DNA of 53,674 nt from Bacillaceae bacterium UBA7792 (GCA_002480735.1 DLCS01000131.1:1-53674), one strand, 5' to 3'. Positions 1 through 8,695 are shown, counted from the stretch's first letter. Numbers and translations are program-made. The notes: generated by a model from the sequence alone, not told the origin.

Positions 1-91
1 GCTTCCTCGCTATTTAGTGTTTAGTTTAAAATTTCATAAAGCAGTCTATACTGGGTAAAAACTATTAGATACCCTAGGAGTTGATAGCTTT

Positions 92-1324
92 ATGAAGAAT
101 TTCGAAGAAGAATATAATGTATTTCAAGCCGCCCTAGAAATACCTGAGCCATGGTATGTTTTCCATCATGAATTAGCCAAAGAAGAAAAAACACTCCATA
201 TTTATCTTGAGTACAGAAAAGGTGCTGAATTCTTATGTCCCAATTGTGGTTCACCTGGATGTAAGGTTCATGATATCCAGGATCAAGATCGTACCTGGAG
301 ACACCTTGACTTTTGGCAATATAAAACCATCCTTCATGCAAGAATGCCAAGGGTTAAATGCGAATCATGCGGAAAAATTCTTACTGTCATGATTGATTGG
401 GCACGCCCGGGTGCTGGATTATCTTTACTCTTCGAATATCATGTCTTGTCACTAATGGTTGAAATGCCCGTTGCTGCAGTTGCTCGAAAAGTAGGTGAAC
501 ATGATACTCGGCTTTGGCGCGTATTTAAACACTATGTTAATAAAGAAGTTGAAAACATGGATGTATCAAAGATAAAAAATATTGCTATGGACGAAACTTC
601 ACGGACAAAAGGTCATAAGTACGTGACAATATTTGTTGATGTTGATACCAAACGAGCAATATTTATCACGACTGGTAAAGGCTCAGATGTATTACGTGAA
701 TTCTGCCAATTCCTTGATAAGAAAGGGGTTGAGCGCTCTCAAATCAAAGAATTCTGTTGTGACATGTCTCCAGCATTCATTTCCGGAATTGAAGAACATT
801 TCCCAGAAGCACAGATTACATTTGATAAGTTTCATGTGATGAAAATGGTCAACGAAGCATTAGACAACGTGCGACGACAAGAGCAGTCCACCCAACCGGA
901 ACTAAAGAATTCACGATATGTTTGGCTTAAAAATCAAGAAAATCTTACTGAAAAACAACAGAAAACATACGCAAAACTGAAGGATTTAGATTTAGCTACG
1001 GGACGAGCTTATCGTATGAAATTATCACTGCAGACAATGTTTACTAAATCAGCCCGCATCTCTGAATTATACTTTGAAGAGTGGTATAACTGGGCAATCC
1101 GGTCCCAACTGGAACCGATGATAAAGTTAGCTCAGTCGCTAAAAAAGCGAAAAGACGGTATTTTGAGATGGTTTAAAACCAAATTGACCAACGGTCTGCT
1201 TGAAGGATTAAACAGTCTAGTTCAAGCTGCCAAAAGAAAGGCACGTGGATACCGTACTCCAGATAATTTCATAGCCATGATTTACGCAACCGTTAATAAG
1301 ATGGACTTAGTCAAGGAGTTTTAA
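92..1324 (+). CDS. ISL3-family DDE transposase
   Basis: A 410-aa transposase that cuts and joins the ends of the surrounding insertion sequence. The N-terminal zinc finger is visible as C49-x2-C52 and C90-x2-C93. The DDE triad is likely D167 (in AMDETS), D224 (in CCDMSPAF) and E371 (in NGLLEGLNS). The C-terminal stretch KRKARGYRTPDNF is typical of ISL3 proteins. Length is normal and the frame is intact, so the element may be active. The start ATG has AGGAG at 76-80, 11 bases upstream, a weak spacing. Family assignment is firm; activity is inferred. Confidence 0.93.
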   Translation: MKNFEEEYNVFQAALEIPEPWYVFHHELAKEEKTLHIYLEYRKGAEFLCPNCGSPGCKVHDIQDQDRTWRHLDFWQYKTILHARMPRVKCESCGKILTVMIDWARPGAGLSLLFEYHVLSLMVEMPVAAVARKVGEHDTRLWRVFKHYVNKEVENMDVSKIKNIAMDETSRTKGHKYVTIFVDVDTKRAIFITTGKGSDVLREFCQFLDKKGVERSQIKEFCCDMSPAFISGIEEHFPEAQITFDKFHVMKMVNEALDNVRRQEQSTQPELKNSRYVWLKNQENLTEKQQKTYAKLKDLDLATGRAYRMKLSLQTMFTKSARISELYFEEWYNWAIRSQLEPMIKLAQSLKKRKDGILRWFKTKLTNGLLEGLNSLVQAAKRKARGYRTPDNFIAMIYATVNKMDLVKEF

Positions 1325-1397
1325 CCAATATGACCTTTGGTCTTCAACAAACAAAAAAGAATGCGTTACAGTTTGGAGCCATACATCGCTCGCAACC

Positions 1398-1502
1398 GAA
1401 CACATTCCCTTGTCCATGAATAAGTATGCCCATGTATTAGGGGGATTATTCATGTTACAGGTGGTGAATACTGAGCGAGCAATTGAACACATTCCCTTGT
1501 CC
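1398..1502. repeat. 18-bp direct repeat and hairpin inside the IS tail
   Basis: GAACACATTCCCTTGTCC occurs at 1398-1415 and again at 1485-1502. Between the copies is a perfect 9-bp inverted repeat, CATGAATAA at 1415-1423 and TTATTCATG at 1446-1454. This lies in the non-coding tail of the insertion sequence. It could be a transposase-binding subterminal region or a transcription barrier; function is not known. Confidence 0.55.
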
Positions 1503-1643
1503 GGTTTTCGGTTTTCCTCTCGTAATTAGCGAGGTACCAAATACCCATGATACTCAAGGAATGATAGAAACGGCAAGGTCCTAGTAATTTGTCTTTTCAA
1601 CACTAAATAGCGAAGAGCCACAATTTCCCACGTATATGTTATT

Positions 1644-1652
1644 TGTTATGAT
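1644..1652 (+). promoter_or_regulatory. Extended -10 promoter of the 5'-nucleotidase gene
   Basis: TGTTATGAT fits the extended -10 form TGnTATnnT. It lies just outside the right end of the insertion sequence, 57 bases before the start codon. The -35 position (about 1624-1629) is poor, which is common for extended -10 promoters. Confidence 0.45.
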
Positions 1653-1708
1653 AGAAATTGGAAGATAGTAGTTGATTCTCTAGTAAATTGTATATTAGGA
1701 GGAATAGG

Positions 1709-3940
1709 ATGATGTCTTACCAACCAAAGTCGTACCGCAGGTTCTTAGCATCGATTACAGCAGTAGCTGTTGTCGCATCAATGGCCGTTCCAGCTGCAAG
1801 TGCAGACATAACTTCCACAGTCCAAACGAAGAAGTTTTCCGATGTGAAGGATGATTTCTGGGCTGCAAAAGAGATTTATAGTCTAGTAGAAAAAGGGATT
1901 ATCAAGGGATGCCAAGACAATACATACAAACCGAATCAATCAATCATTAGAGGGCATGTAGCCAATTTATTGACAACTGCACTCAATCTGACCGTTCCTT
2001 CAGATCTCAAGGCGTTTGACGATGTGGACTCGAAATCTGAATTTGCCAAGGGGGCAGCTGCAACGAAGGCGGCGGGAATCTTCGAGGGCTATGATAAGAG
2101 ATTTAACGCCAAAGGTGTTCTTACACGCGAGCAGATGGCCTCTGTATTAGTGCGCGCATTTAACCTAAAGACTCCTGTGAAGGGTCAAGAGATTAAGTTC
2201 ACTGATTCTAAAAAAATTGGTTCAGCCCACCAGGCTGATGTCATCGTTCTAGCACAAAATGGCATCACGCTCGGAAACAAGGATGGCTCATTTGATCCAC
2301 AAGGCGCCGTGACTCGTGCATCATTCGCTGTCTTCCTTGAAAGAGCACTCAAGACGCTGGACAAGGATACCTACGATCTAGCAGTTATGCACACCAATGA
2401 TACCCATGCTAATCTGGACAGCGTGGCTAAGAAGGCAACCGCTATTAAGGATTTCAGAGCGAAAAACAAGAACTCTCTTTTAATCGATGCGGGGGATGTC
2501 ATGTCCGGAACTCTTTATTTTAACGAATTCAAGGGACAGGCAGATTTAGAATTCATGAACATCATCGGCTATGATGTCATGACCTTTGGGAACCATGAAT
2601 TTGATCTTGGCAGTACAGCGGAAGGTCATAAGGCTCTAGCCGATTTTGTTAAATCAGCGAAATTCCCATTTGTCAGTGCGAACGTTGATTTTTCAAAAGA
2701 TACCTTGTTTAACGGCCTTTACAAAGGCGGAACATATACGGATAAGCCGGAGAATGGCAACATCTATTCAGGAATTGTGAAGGAAGTAGATGGAGAAAAG
2801 ATCGGAATCTTTGGTCTCACAACGGTGGATACACCAGACATTTCAAGCCCTGAAAAAGTGGAATTTCTTGATTATTTAGCTAAAGCGGAGGAAGCAGTAG
2901 CCAACCTAGAAAAAGCAGGGGTAGACAAAATTGTTGCTGTTTCGCATCTCGGCTATGATGACAATCCGGCCATCGACAACGATCTAGAGCTTGCAAAGCT
3001 TGTGGATGGTATCGACATTATTGTAGGTGGTCATACCCACACCCAACTAAATAAACCAGTATTAATCAACAAGGATGAAAACGGAAAAGAGAAGGAACCA
3101 ACGGTCATCGTCCAAGCCAATGAATACAATAAATTCCTTGGCACATTAGATGTTGAATTTGACGAGAATGGAGTTATCGTTGGTTACGCTGGGGAACTCA
3201 TTACCATCGCCGATCGGAAAGAGGATCCGGAAACAGCGACTCTACTAAAAGGGTATTCTAGCAAAATTGATGAAATAAAGAACACAGAAACAGGGGCAGT
3301 AGCTGTCAATAAACTAGAGAATCCACGCCAAAGTGATGGGAAGGTATCCGTCAGTGTCAGAAGCAATGAAACACCACTCGGAAATCTTATCTCTGATGGC
3401 ATGCTAGCAAAGGCAAAGGAATACTTTCCGAAGACCGTGATTGCTGTGAACAACGGTGGTGGCATCCGTGCGGAAATTGACAAGGGACCAATCACATTAG
3501 GGGAGATTCTTACTACGATGCCATATGGAAATACTCTCGCTGTGATGACACTAAAGGGCACAGAGCTGATCGCTGCACTTGAGCATAGTGTGAAAGAGAC
3601 ACCAAAAGAAAGCGGTGGCTTCCTCCATGTATCAGGCATGAAGTTCACCTATGATAGCTCTAAGCCAGTAGGTGAAAGAGTCATTTCTGTTGAAGTTGCA
3701 GAGGAAGAAGGCAAATTTACTCCATTAGACAAAGCCAAGGAGTATGTCATTGCGACAAGCACGTTCACTGCAAAGGGTGGAGACGGGTACAGCATGTTCG
3801 CAAAAGCTTATGAAGAAGGCCGTGTGACAGACCTTGGACATACGGACTGGAGCAACTTCCTTGACTATGTTGTGAAACTAAAGACGGTTGATCCGAAAGT
3901 CGAAGGCCGGATCATCGACCTAGCACCAACGAAAAAATAA
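1709..3940 (+). CDS. SLH-anchored 5'-nucleotidase/metallophosphatase
   Basis: A 743-aa exported enzyme expected to dephosphorylate nucleotides (5'-nucleotidase/UshA/YfkN family) at the cell surface. A signal peptide ends near residue 32 (AVPAASA|D). Three S-layer homology domains follow at about 43-90, 103-150 and 163-212, for anchoring to pyruvylated wall polymer. The calcineurin-like metal site shows HTNDTH (about 228-233), GDVMSG, GNHEFD and GGHTHT. The C-terminal 5'-nucleotidase domain shows NNGGGIRAEI and MPYGNTL. The start is the ATG at 1709, six bases after AGGAGG (1697-1702); an upstream in-frame TTG at 1688 would put the ribosome site inside the gene. It is monocistronic, with its own terminator. 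Confidence 0.92.
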   Translation: MMSYQPKSYRRFLASITAVAVVASMAVPAASADITSTVQTKKFSDVKDDFWAAKEIYSLVEKGIIKGCQDNTYKPNQSIIRGHVANLLTTALNLTVPSDLKAFDDVDSKSEFAKGAAATKAAGIFEGYDKRFNAKGVLTREQMASVLVRAFNLKTPVKGQEIKFTDSKKIGSAHQADVIVLAQNGITLGNKDGSFDPQGAVTRASFAVFLERALKTLDKDTYDLAVMHTNDTHANLDSVAKKATAIKDFRAKNKNSLLIDAGDVMSGTLYFNEFKGQADLEFMNIIGYDVMTFGNHEFDLGSTAEGHKALADFVKSAKFPFVSANVDFSKDTLFNGLYKGGTYTDKPENGNIYSGIVKEVDGEKIGIFGLTTVDTPDISSPEKVEFLDYLAKAEEAVANLEKAGVDKIVAVSHLGYDDNPAIDNDLELAKLVDGIDIIVGGHTHTQLNKPVLINKDENGKEKEPTVIVQANEYNKFLGTLDVEFDENGVIVGYAGELITIADRKEDPETATLLKGYSSKIDEIKNTETGAVAVNKLENPRQSDGKVSVSVRSNETPLGNLISDGMLAKAKEYFPKTVIAVNNGGGIRAEIDKGPITLGEILTTMPYGNTLAVMTLKGTELIAALEHSVKETPKESGGFLHVSGMKFTYDSSKPVGERVISVEVAEEEGKFTPLDKAKEYVIATSTFTAKGGDGYSMFAKAYEEGRVTDLGHTDWSNFLDYVVKLKTVDPKVEGRIIDLAPTKK

Positions 3941-3954
3941 TCGCTAAACCATTC

Positions 3955-3992
3955 GGGGAGAACCTTATCAAATAGGTTCTCCCCTTTTCTTT
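3955..3992 (+). terminator. Intrinsic terminator after the nucleotidase
   Basis: A perfect 11-bp stem, GGGGAGAACCT at 3955-3965 with AGGTTCTCCCC at 3974-3984, has an 8-nt loop and is followed by TTTTCTTT. It separates the nucleotidase from the exopolysaccharide locus. Confidence 0.93.
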
Positions 3993-4000
3993 GCTATAAA

Positions 4001-4085
4001 TGTCCGCCTTATTTGGACAGAATTACCAAAATGTCCACAGGCGGTACCTGGTACTTCTATTGTGCCACTTAGCGGTACAGACACC
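4001..4085. repeat. Palindromic dispersed-repeat-like element upstream of the EPS promoter
   Basis: Nested inverted repeats are visible: CCGCC 4004-4008 with GGCGG 4040-4044, and inside them TGGACA 4014-4019 with TGTCCA 4032-4037. Several GGTAC/GTACC and TGTCC blocks follow. From memory, similar GGACA/TGTCC plus GGTACCTGG modules recur as intergenic repeats in Bacillaceae genomes. The dispersed nature cannot be shown in one window. Confidence 0.45.
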
Positions 4086-4139
4086 AAGGAAAACTATTGT
4101 GGTAAAATTTTTTTTGGTCTACTGCTTGTAAATATTGTA

Positions 4140-4148
4140 TGTTATAAT
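4140..4148 (+). promoter_or_regulatory. Extended -10 promoter of the EPS operon
   Basis: TGTTATAAT is a perfect extended -10 (TGn plus consensus TATAAT at 4143-4148), 43 bases before the first EPS start codon. No good -35 is present at 16-18 bases spacing, so an activator or the TG motif must compensate. This is the best candidate for the main EPS promoter. Confidence 0.65.
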
Positions 4149-4191
4149 ATCTACTAGATTTGTAGAAATAACGGAACTTTTGGAGGAGAAA

Positions 4192-4923
4192 ATGGAAGAG
4201 ACAATAAGTCTGAGAGAATTATTTGAAGTATTAAGGAAAAGGATGTCATTAATTGTCGTAATAACAGTACTTGCAACAGCGGTTAGTGGGGTGGCAAGTT
4301 TTTTTCTTTTGACTCCAATTTATCAAGCTTCGACTCAAATTCTAGTAAGTCAAGCAGCAGCAGGATCGCTAGCTTCGATCGCTGGAATTTCTTTTGATGC
4401 CGATGCGAAGTACATAGAAACCTATAATGTGATCATGAAGAGTCCATATATACTAGATCAAGTGATAGAGGAGTTAGATTTGGATACAACCCCGGAACAG
4501 CTAAATGGGAATGTGAGTGTTTCCCAGCAGGGACAATCTCAGGTTGTTACCATCAGTGTGAACAATGAGGACCCTGCAGAAGCTGTTCTGATTGCGAATG
4601 AAATCGCAAAGGTGTTCCAACGAGAGATTTCCCAATTAATGCGAATTGATAATATTCATATTCTATCTCCTGCAGAATTAGCGGATAACCCAAGCCCGAT
4701 TAAGCCGCAGCCGATGTTGAACATGGCGATTGCTTTTGTTGTAGGACTGATGGTAGGTGTAGGGATTGCCTTCCTATTAGAGTATATGGATAACACGATT
4801 AAGAGCGAGCAAGATATAGAAAAAGTACTAGGGCTGCCAATTTTAGGAGCTATCACCACGATTACGTCTGAGGATGAAGAGCGTTCGGTGAAGTCTAGAA
4901 GGCCTAAAGGAGAGACAGCATAA
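4192..4923 (+). CDS. Wzz/CapA-type polysaccharide chain-length modulator, kinase activator
   Basis: A 243-aa membrane protein of the polysaccharide co-polymerase class (EpsA/YwqC-like) that sets polymer length and activates the cytoplasmic tyrosine kinase encoded next. There are two membrane segments: residues about 20-42, and about 180-200 after the PSPIKPQP proline-rich motif. The extracytoplasmic Wzz domain lies between them, and a short cytoplasmic tail contacts the kinase. The start is the ATG at 4192 after GGAGG (4182-4186); an in-frame TTG at 4135 lies upstream of the -10 promoter and cannot be used. It overlaps the kinase start (TAATG). Confidence 0.9.
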   Translation: MEETISLRELFEVLRKRMSLIVVITVLATAVSGVASFFLLTPIYQASTQILVSQAAAGSLASIAGISFDADAKYIETYNVIMKSPYILDQVIEELDLDTTPEQLNGNVSVSQQGQSQVVTISVNNEDPAEAVLIANEIAKVFQREISQLMRIDNIHILSPAELADNPSPIKPQPMLNMAIAFVVGLMVGVGIAFLLEYMDNTIKSEQDIEKVLGLPILGAITTITSEDEERSVKSRRPKGETA

Positions 4924-5618
4924 TGTTCAAAAAAAGGGAAAAAAAGCTTGGAACGAATAGCCGTCAATTAATCACAAAGCAGAACCCGCGTTCACCGATT
5001 TCTGAACAATATCGGACCATTCGTACAAACATCGAATATTCCTCCTTTGATGAGGAAATCCGTTCAATCGTGGTCACCTCTTCGGGACCTGGTGAGGGGA
5101 AATCAACAACCATTTCCAATTTAGCTGTAGTATTCTCACAGCAAGGAAAGAAGGTTCTCTTGATTGATGCTGATATGCGAAAGCCCACAGCTCACTATAC
5201 CTTCCACATGAAGAATAATTTTGGGCTAACCAATATTTTGAAAAAGCAGCGTACCTTATCCGAAACGGTCCAAAAGTCGGAGGATAATCTCTATATCCTA
5301 ACGAGCGGTCCAATTCCACCGAACCCAGCTGAAATTCTTGGGTCTAAAGGAATGGAAGAGCTACTTCGGGAAGCGAATGAGCAATTTGATTTAGTGCTAA
5401 TCGATACGCCCCCGGTGCTTGCGGTGACGGACGCGCAGATTTTGTCGAACAAGTGTAGCGGAACGATCTTAGTAGTCAATAGTGGGAAGACAGAAACTGA
5501 GGCTGCCATGAAAGCGAAGGAGCTCCTTGTTAATTCAAAGGCGAGGATTCTAGGAGTTGTTCTAAATCAAAAGAAAGCGAATCAAAGTCAATATTACTAT
5601 TATTATGGTGATAAATAG
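4923..5618 (+). CDS. Bacterial tyrosine (BY) kinase, CpsD/EpsB type
   Basis: A 231-aa cytoplasmic autophosphorylating kinase that works with the preceding modulator to control EPS polymerisation and export. The Walker A motif GPGEGKST is at about 55-62 (K60), Walker A' LLIDADMRKP near 79-88, and Walker B LVLIDTPP around D161. The C-terminal tyrosine cluster QSQYYYYYGDK has five consecutive tyrosines (224-228), the usual autophosphorylation site. The ATG at 4923 overlaps the stop of the modulator gene, indicating translational coupling. Confidence 0.95.
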   Translation: MFKKREKKLGTNSRQLITKQNPRSPISEQYRTIRTNIEYSSFDEEIRSIVVTSSGPGEGKSTTISNLAVVFSQQGKKVLLIDADMRKPTAHYTFHMKNNFGLTNILKKQRTLSETVQKSEDNLYILTSGPIPPNPAEILGSKGMEELLREANEQFDLVLIDTPPVLAVTDAQILSNKCSGTILVVNSGKTETEAAMKAKELLVNSKARILGVVLNQKKANQSQYYYYYGDK

Positions 5619-5637
5619 TGGAAGCAGGAATATTCAG

Positions 5638-5697
5638 TGACAAATATTGACGTGATGCTAGGATAATAGTACTCTAAGATTATGCTAATATTTGTCA
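5638..5697. repeat. 11-bp inverted repeat between kinase and phosphatase genes
   Basis: TGACAAATATT at 5638-5648 is perfectly complementary to AATATTTGTCA at 5687-5697, with a 38-nt loop that itself holds ATAAT/ATTAT arms. No U-run follows, so it is not an ordinary terminator. It may be an mRNA processing or stabilising structure, or an operator. Confidence 0.5.
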
Positions 5698-5716
5698 AAA
5701 ACAGGGGGATTTTGCA

Positions 5717-6484
5717 ATGATTGATATCCATAGTCATATTTTGTCGGGAATAGATGATGGTGCGAAAGAACTAGATGACAGCCTTGATTTAGCCCGTATG
5801 GCTGTTCAAGAAGGGATCCATACAATCATTGCCACTCCTCACCATAAGAACGGTCGCTATGAAAATGCAAAACCAGTCATCCTCCAAAGAGTGAAGGAGC
5901 TTAATCAAGTGCTAGAGCAGGAGAACATTCCGTTGACCGTTCTGCCAGGCCAAGAGCCAAGAATCTATGGGGATATCATCCCAGATTACGAGAATGGGGA
6001 GATCCTCACCCTTAATGACGGAGATCAATATTTATTTATTGAACTTCCGTCTAATCATGTTCCTCGTTATACCGAACAGCTTCTTTTTGATATTCAAATG
6101 AAGGGTTTGACGCCCATCATTGTTCATCCGGAGAGAAACCAAGAGCTAATGGAGCAACCAGATACCTTATATCAGCTAGTGAAAAAGGGTGCACTCACCC
6201 AAATAACAGCGGCAAGCGTCGCTGGATTCTTCGGGAAAAATATCAAGAAATTCTCTCTTCAATTAATAGACGCAAATCTCACACATTTCGTTTCGTCTGA
6301 TGCCCATAATATTTCGAGTCGCTCCTTCAAGATGGTTGAGGCCCTTGATGTGATAGAGAAAAAATATGGCGTAGACATGATTTATTTGTTCAAAGAAAAT
6401 GCAGACCTTCTTGTGCAAGGGAAGAATGTTAATAAAGAAATCCCAATACGACTGAAAACAAAGAAGTTTCTGGGGATTTTCTAG
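5717..6484 (+). CDS. Manganese-dependent protein tyrosine phosphatase, CpsB/YwqE (PHP fold)
   Basis: A 255-aa PHP-family phosphatase that removes phosphate from the BY-kinase tyrosine cluster and so lets polymer synthesis cycle. Metal ligands are visible in MIDIHSHIL (H5, H7), TPHHKNGRY, VHPERN and SSDAHN, the standard PHP set. Length matches CpsB/YwqE (about 254 aa). AGGGGG precedes the ATG by about 8 bases. It sits about 100 bases after the kinase in the same direction. Confidence 0.93.
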   Translation: MIDIHSHILSGIDDGAKELDDSLDLARMAVQEGIHTIIATPHHKNGRYENAKPVILQRVKELNQVLEQENIPLTVLPGQEPRIYGDIIPDYENGEILTLNDGDQYLFIELPSNHVPRYTEQLLFDIQMKGLTPIIVHPERNQELMEQPDTLYQLVKKGALTQITAASVAGFFGKNIKKFSLQLIDANLTHFVSSDAHNISSRSFKMVEALDVIEKKYGVDMIYLFKENADLLVQGKNVNKEIPIRLKTKKFLGIF

Positions 6485-6540
6485 TCTGTATAGATATGTT
6501 GGCCTATGTGTCAAACAATATATCAACCATACTATTATGA

Positions 6541-6700
6541 GTAAGGCAACCGGTCAAACACATCAGATTAGTCAGGCCAAAGACCTGACCGGCAATGTCT
6601 CCTTACCGTTATCAATGGAGGCACTCGGTTATACTGTGGGACTTTCGTAGTATTGTCCTTAGACGCGAGTCGTCGATAGTGTGATGTGAGGGCGGGTTAG
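6541..6700 (+). ncRNA. Candidate EAR/epsC leader RNA
   Basis: A 333-bp gap separates the phosphatase from the epsC-like gene, the position of the EAR (epsC) processive-antitermination RNA known in Bacillus eps operons. Pairings seen: GTAAGG 6541-6546 with CCTTAC 6601-6606; CCGGTC 6550-6555 with GACCGG 6587-6592; and GTCAGG 6571-6576 with CCTGAC 6584-6589, which partly excludes the second. This nested, competing arrangement is typical of a structured RNA. The identity rests on synteny and structure, not a covariance-model match; the 3' limit is a guess. Confidence 0.5.
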
Positions 6701-6714
6701 ATGCCCATTAAAAT

Positions 6715-6787
6715 AAAAAATAAGTAGATATCTAACGATTGAACATACTCGAGACGAATGTGTTTAACCATTAGATATTTATTTTTT
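6715..6787 (+). other. Long AT-rich hairpin before the epsC-like gene
   Basis: AAAAAATAA 6715-6723 plus ATATCTAA 6728-6735 pair with TTAGATAT 6771-6778 plus TTATTTTTT 6779-6787, leaving a 4-nt bulge. An inner stem joins AACATA 6742-6747 and TGTGTT 6759-6764. The 3' arm is U-rich. It may be a terminator-like attenuator acted on by the upstream RNA, or an mRNA stabiliser; the stem is too AT-rich to be sure. Confidence 0.45.
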
Positions 6788-6817
6788 ATATAGGGGAAAA
6801 AAAGGGGGGGAGAAACG

Positions 6818-8638
6818 TTGTCGTATCAAAAAAGAGTGGCGTCCTTAATGATATTAGATTCCATCATTGTACTTACTGCAATTTATGTCAGTTATCTCAT
6901 TATCAATCCAACTTTACGAATATTTACATATCAGACGCTGTTTTTTATGTCATTCATCTTACTCGTCAGTCATCATCTATTTGCAGGGGCTTACAACCTG
7001 TATAAAAAAGCATGGGAATATGCAAGTGTCGGTGAATTGATTGCGATCGCAAAAGCCGTGACTTTGTCTATTTTTACAACGGCGATTGTACAACAATTTG
7101 TCTTCCACGATATTTATTTTCGAGCTCTAGCGATAACGTGGATGCTCCATATCTTATTAATCGGGGGTTCGCGTTTCTCCTGGAGAGTACTCCGCGATCG
7201 CTATATTAAACCGAAAAAAGATGTCAAGCGTGCTCTGATTGTCGGTGCAGGTGCAGCGGGAACGATGCTAGCAAGACAGCTGCTAAAAAGCTATGACAGT
7301 GGCATTCAACCAATTGCATTTATTGATGACGATCCAGCTAAGTACAAATTACAAATTCACGGGTTGAACGTCGAAGGAGATTCCAAGTGGATTGGCCGTG
7401 TAGTAGAAAAACTAAAAATTGATAAAATCATCATTGCCATTCCTTCCTTGAAGAAAGAAGAAATGAAGGCTATCTATGAAGAATGTGCCAAGACCAATGC
7501 CAAGACCGTCATCATGCCTCTTATTGAGGATGTCATGCTCGGGCGTGTATCGGTGAACCAATTCCGTGATGTGGAGGTCGAGGATCTCCTTGGCCGCGAA
7601 CCAGTGGAACTCGATAGTAAGAGCATTCAAGAAAAGCTAACAGGAAAGACGATTCTCGTAACAGGTGCCGGCGGCTCAATTGGTTCGGAAATCTGCCGCC
7701 AGGTATGCAGCTTCCACCCAGAAAGAATTCTCCTTCTTGGTCATGGAGAGAACTCCATTTACCAGATCGATATAGAGCTGCGAAACAAATATCAGGACGG
7801 TTTGGAAATCATTCCTGTGATCGCTGATGTTCAGGACAGACAGCGTATCTTTGACGTAATCGAGCAGTATCAGCCAGATGTCGTCTATCATGCAGCGGCC
7901 CATAAGCATGTGCCACTGATGGAATATAATCCGAAGGAAGCAGTCAAGAACAATGTCCTCGGAACGAAAAATGTTGCGGAGGCAGCCGACACATTTGGCG
8001 TCGGCACATTTGTACTTGTCTCCTCCGACAAAGCGGTCAACCCAACAAATGTCATGGGCTCGACAAAACGAATTGCCGAAATGCTGATTCAGCAACTAGC
8101 TAAAGGAAGCAATACGAAATTTGTTGCGGTCAGATTCGGGAATGTCCTAGGAAGTCGCGGAAGTGTTATTCCGTTATTCAAAAAGCAAATTCAGGCTGGT
8201 GGACCGGTTACCGTCACCCACCCGGATATGACACGCTACTTCATGACAATCCCTGAGGCCTCAAGACTCGTGATGCAGGCTGGGGCTCTTGCACGAGGTG
8301 GAGAAATCTTTGTCCTTGATATGGGTGAACCAGTCAAGATCGTGGATCTTGCTCGTAACCTTATTCGTCTCTCTGGCTATACAATAGAAGAAATCGGGAT
8401 CGAATTCTCGGGAATTCGTCCTGGAGAGAAGATGTTCGAAGAATTATTAAATGAAAATGAAGTCCATAAGGAAGCCATATTCCCGAAAATTTTCATTGGA
8501 AAGACCACCTTACAGCCACAGGAAGAGATTGATTATTTGCTGAGGAAATATAAGGATATGAGTGAAAAAGAGCTTGCGGACTATGTACTTGATTTAGCAA
8601 ATAATCGTCGAGTATTGGTGGAGATGGTGGCGAATTAA
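6818..8638 (+). CDS. epsC: UDP-GlcNAc 4,6-dehydratase, membrane form (EpsC/PglF/CapD type)
   Basis: A 606-aa enzyme expected to convert UDP-GlcNAc to the 4-keto-6-deoxy sugar that starts UDP-bacillosamine synthesis. Four membrane segments lie within residues 1-120. The first nucleotide-binding region shows GAGAAG (143-148). The catalytic SDR domain shows GAGGSIG (283-289), and SSDKAVNPTNVMGSTKR (402-418) carries the SDK and STK residues typical of this subfamily instead of YxxxK. The start is a TTG at 6818 after the purine-rich AAAAGGGGGGGAGAAACG. The aminotransferase, acetyltransferase and transferase that complete the pathway follow at 10.8-13.2 kb. Other CapD-like epimerase or dehydratase activities remain possible. 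Confidence 0.9.
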   Translation: MSYQKRVASLMILDSIIVLTAIYVSYLIINPTLRIFTYQTLFFMSFILLVSHHLFAGAYNLYKKAWEYASVGELIAIAKAVTLSIFTTAIVQQFVFHDIYFRALAITWMLHILLIGGSRFSWRVLRDRYIKPKKDVKRALIVGAGAAGTMLARQLLKSYDSGIQPIAFIDDDPAKYKLQIHGLNVEGDSKWIGRVVEKLKIDKIIIAIPSLKKEEMKAIYEECAKTNAKTVIMPLIEDVMLGRVSVNQFRDVEVEDLLGREPVELDSKSIQEKLTGKTILVTGAGGSIGSEICRQVCSFHPERILLLGHGENSIYQIDIELRNKYQDGLEIIPVIADVQDRQRIFDVIEQYQPDVVYHAAAHKHVPLMEYNPKEAVKNNVLGTKNVAEAADTFGVGTFVLVSSDKAVNPTNVMGSTKRIAEMLIQQLAKGSNTKFVAVRFGNVLGSRGSVIPLFKKQIQAGGPVTVTHPDMTRYFMTIPEASRLVMQAGALARGGEIFVLDMGEPVKIVDLARNLIRLSGYTIEEIGIEFSGIRPGEKMFEELLNENEVHKEAIFPKIFIGKTTLQPQEEIDYLLRKYKDMSEKELADYVLDLANNRRVLVEMVAN

Positions 8639-8695
8639 TAAGGGTCAAAGTAACAGGGTTTGAGAAAGGCTGTTTTCGTACGGATTGTTGTTTTT

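Larger units (their letters stand above)
1..1620 (+). mobile_element. ISL3-family insertion sequence
   Basis: Terminal inverted repeats share a 15-bp identical core: TCGCTATTTAGTGTT at 7-21 and its reverse complement at 1599-1613. They enclose one transposase gene. The outer bases of the left repeat are diverged or clipped by the window edge, so the exact left boundary and the target-site duplication cannot be checked. About 275 bp of non-coding DNA lies between the transposase stop and the right repeat, which makes the element longer than most ISL3 members (usually about 1.2-1.5 kb). The start of the window at an IS end may reflect an assembly break. Confidence 0.85.

Noticed and set aside
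1688..1708. TTG at 1688 as start of the 5'-nucleotidase
   Set aside because: The AGGAGG ribosome site would then lie within the coding sequence, and the signal peptide fits the ATG at 1709.
3184..3648. A 154-codon minus-strand frame inside the 5'-nucleotidase
   Set aside because: It is antisense to the conserved C-terminal domain and has no promoter or ribosome site; composition explains the open frame.
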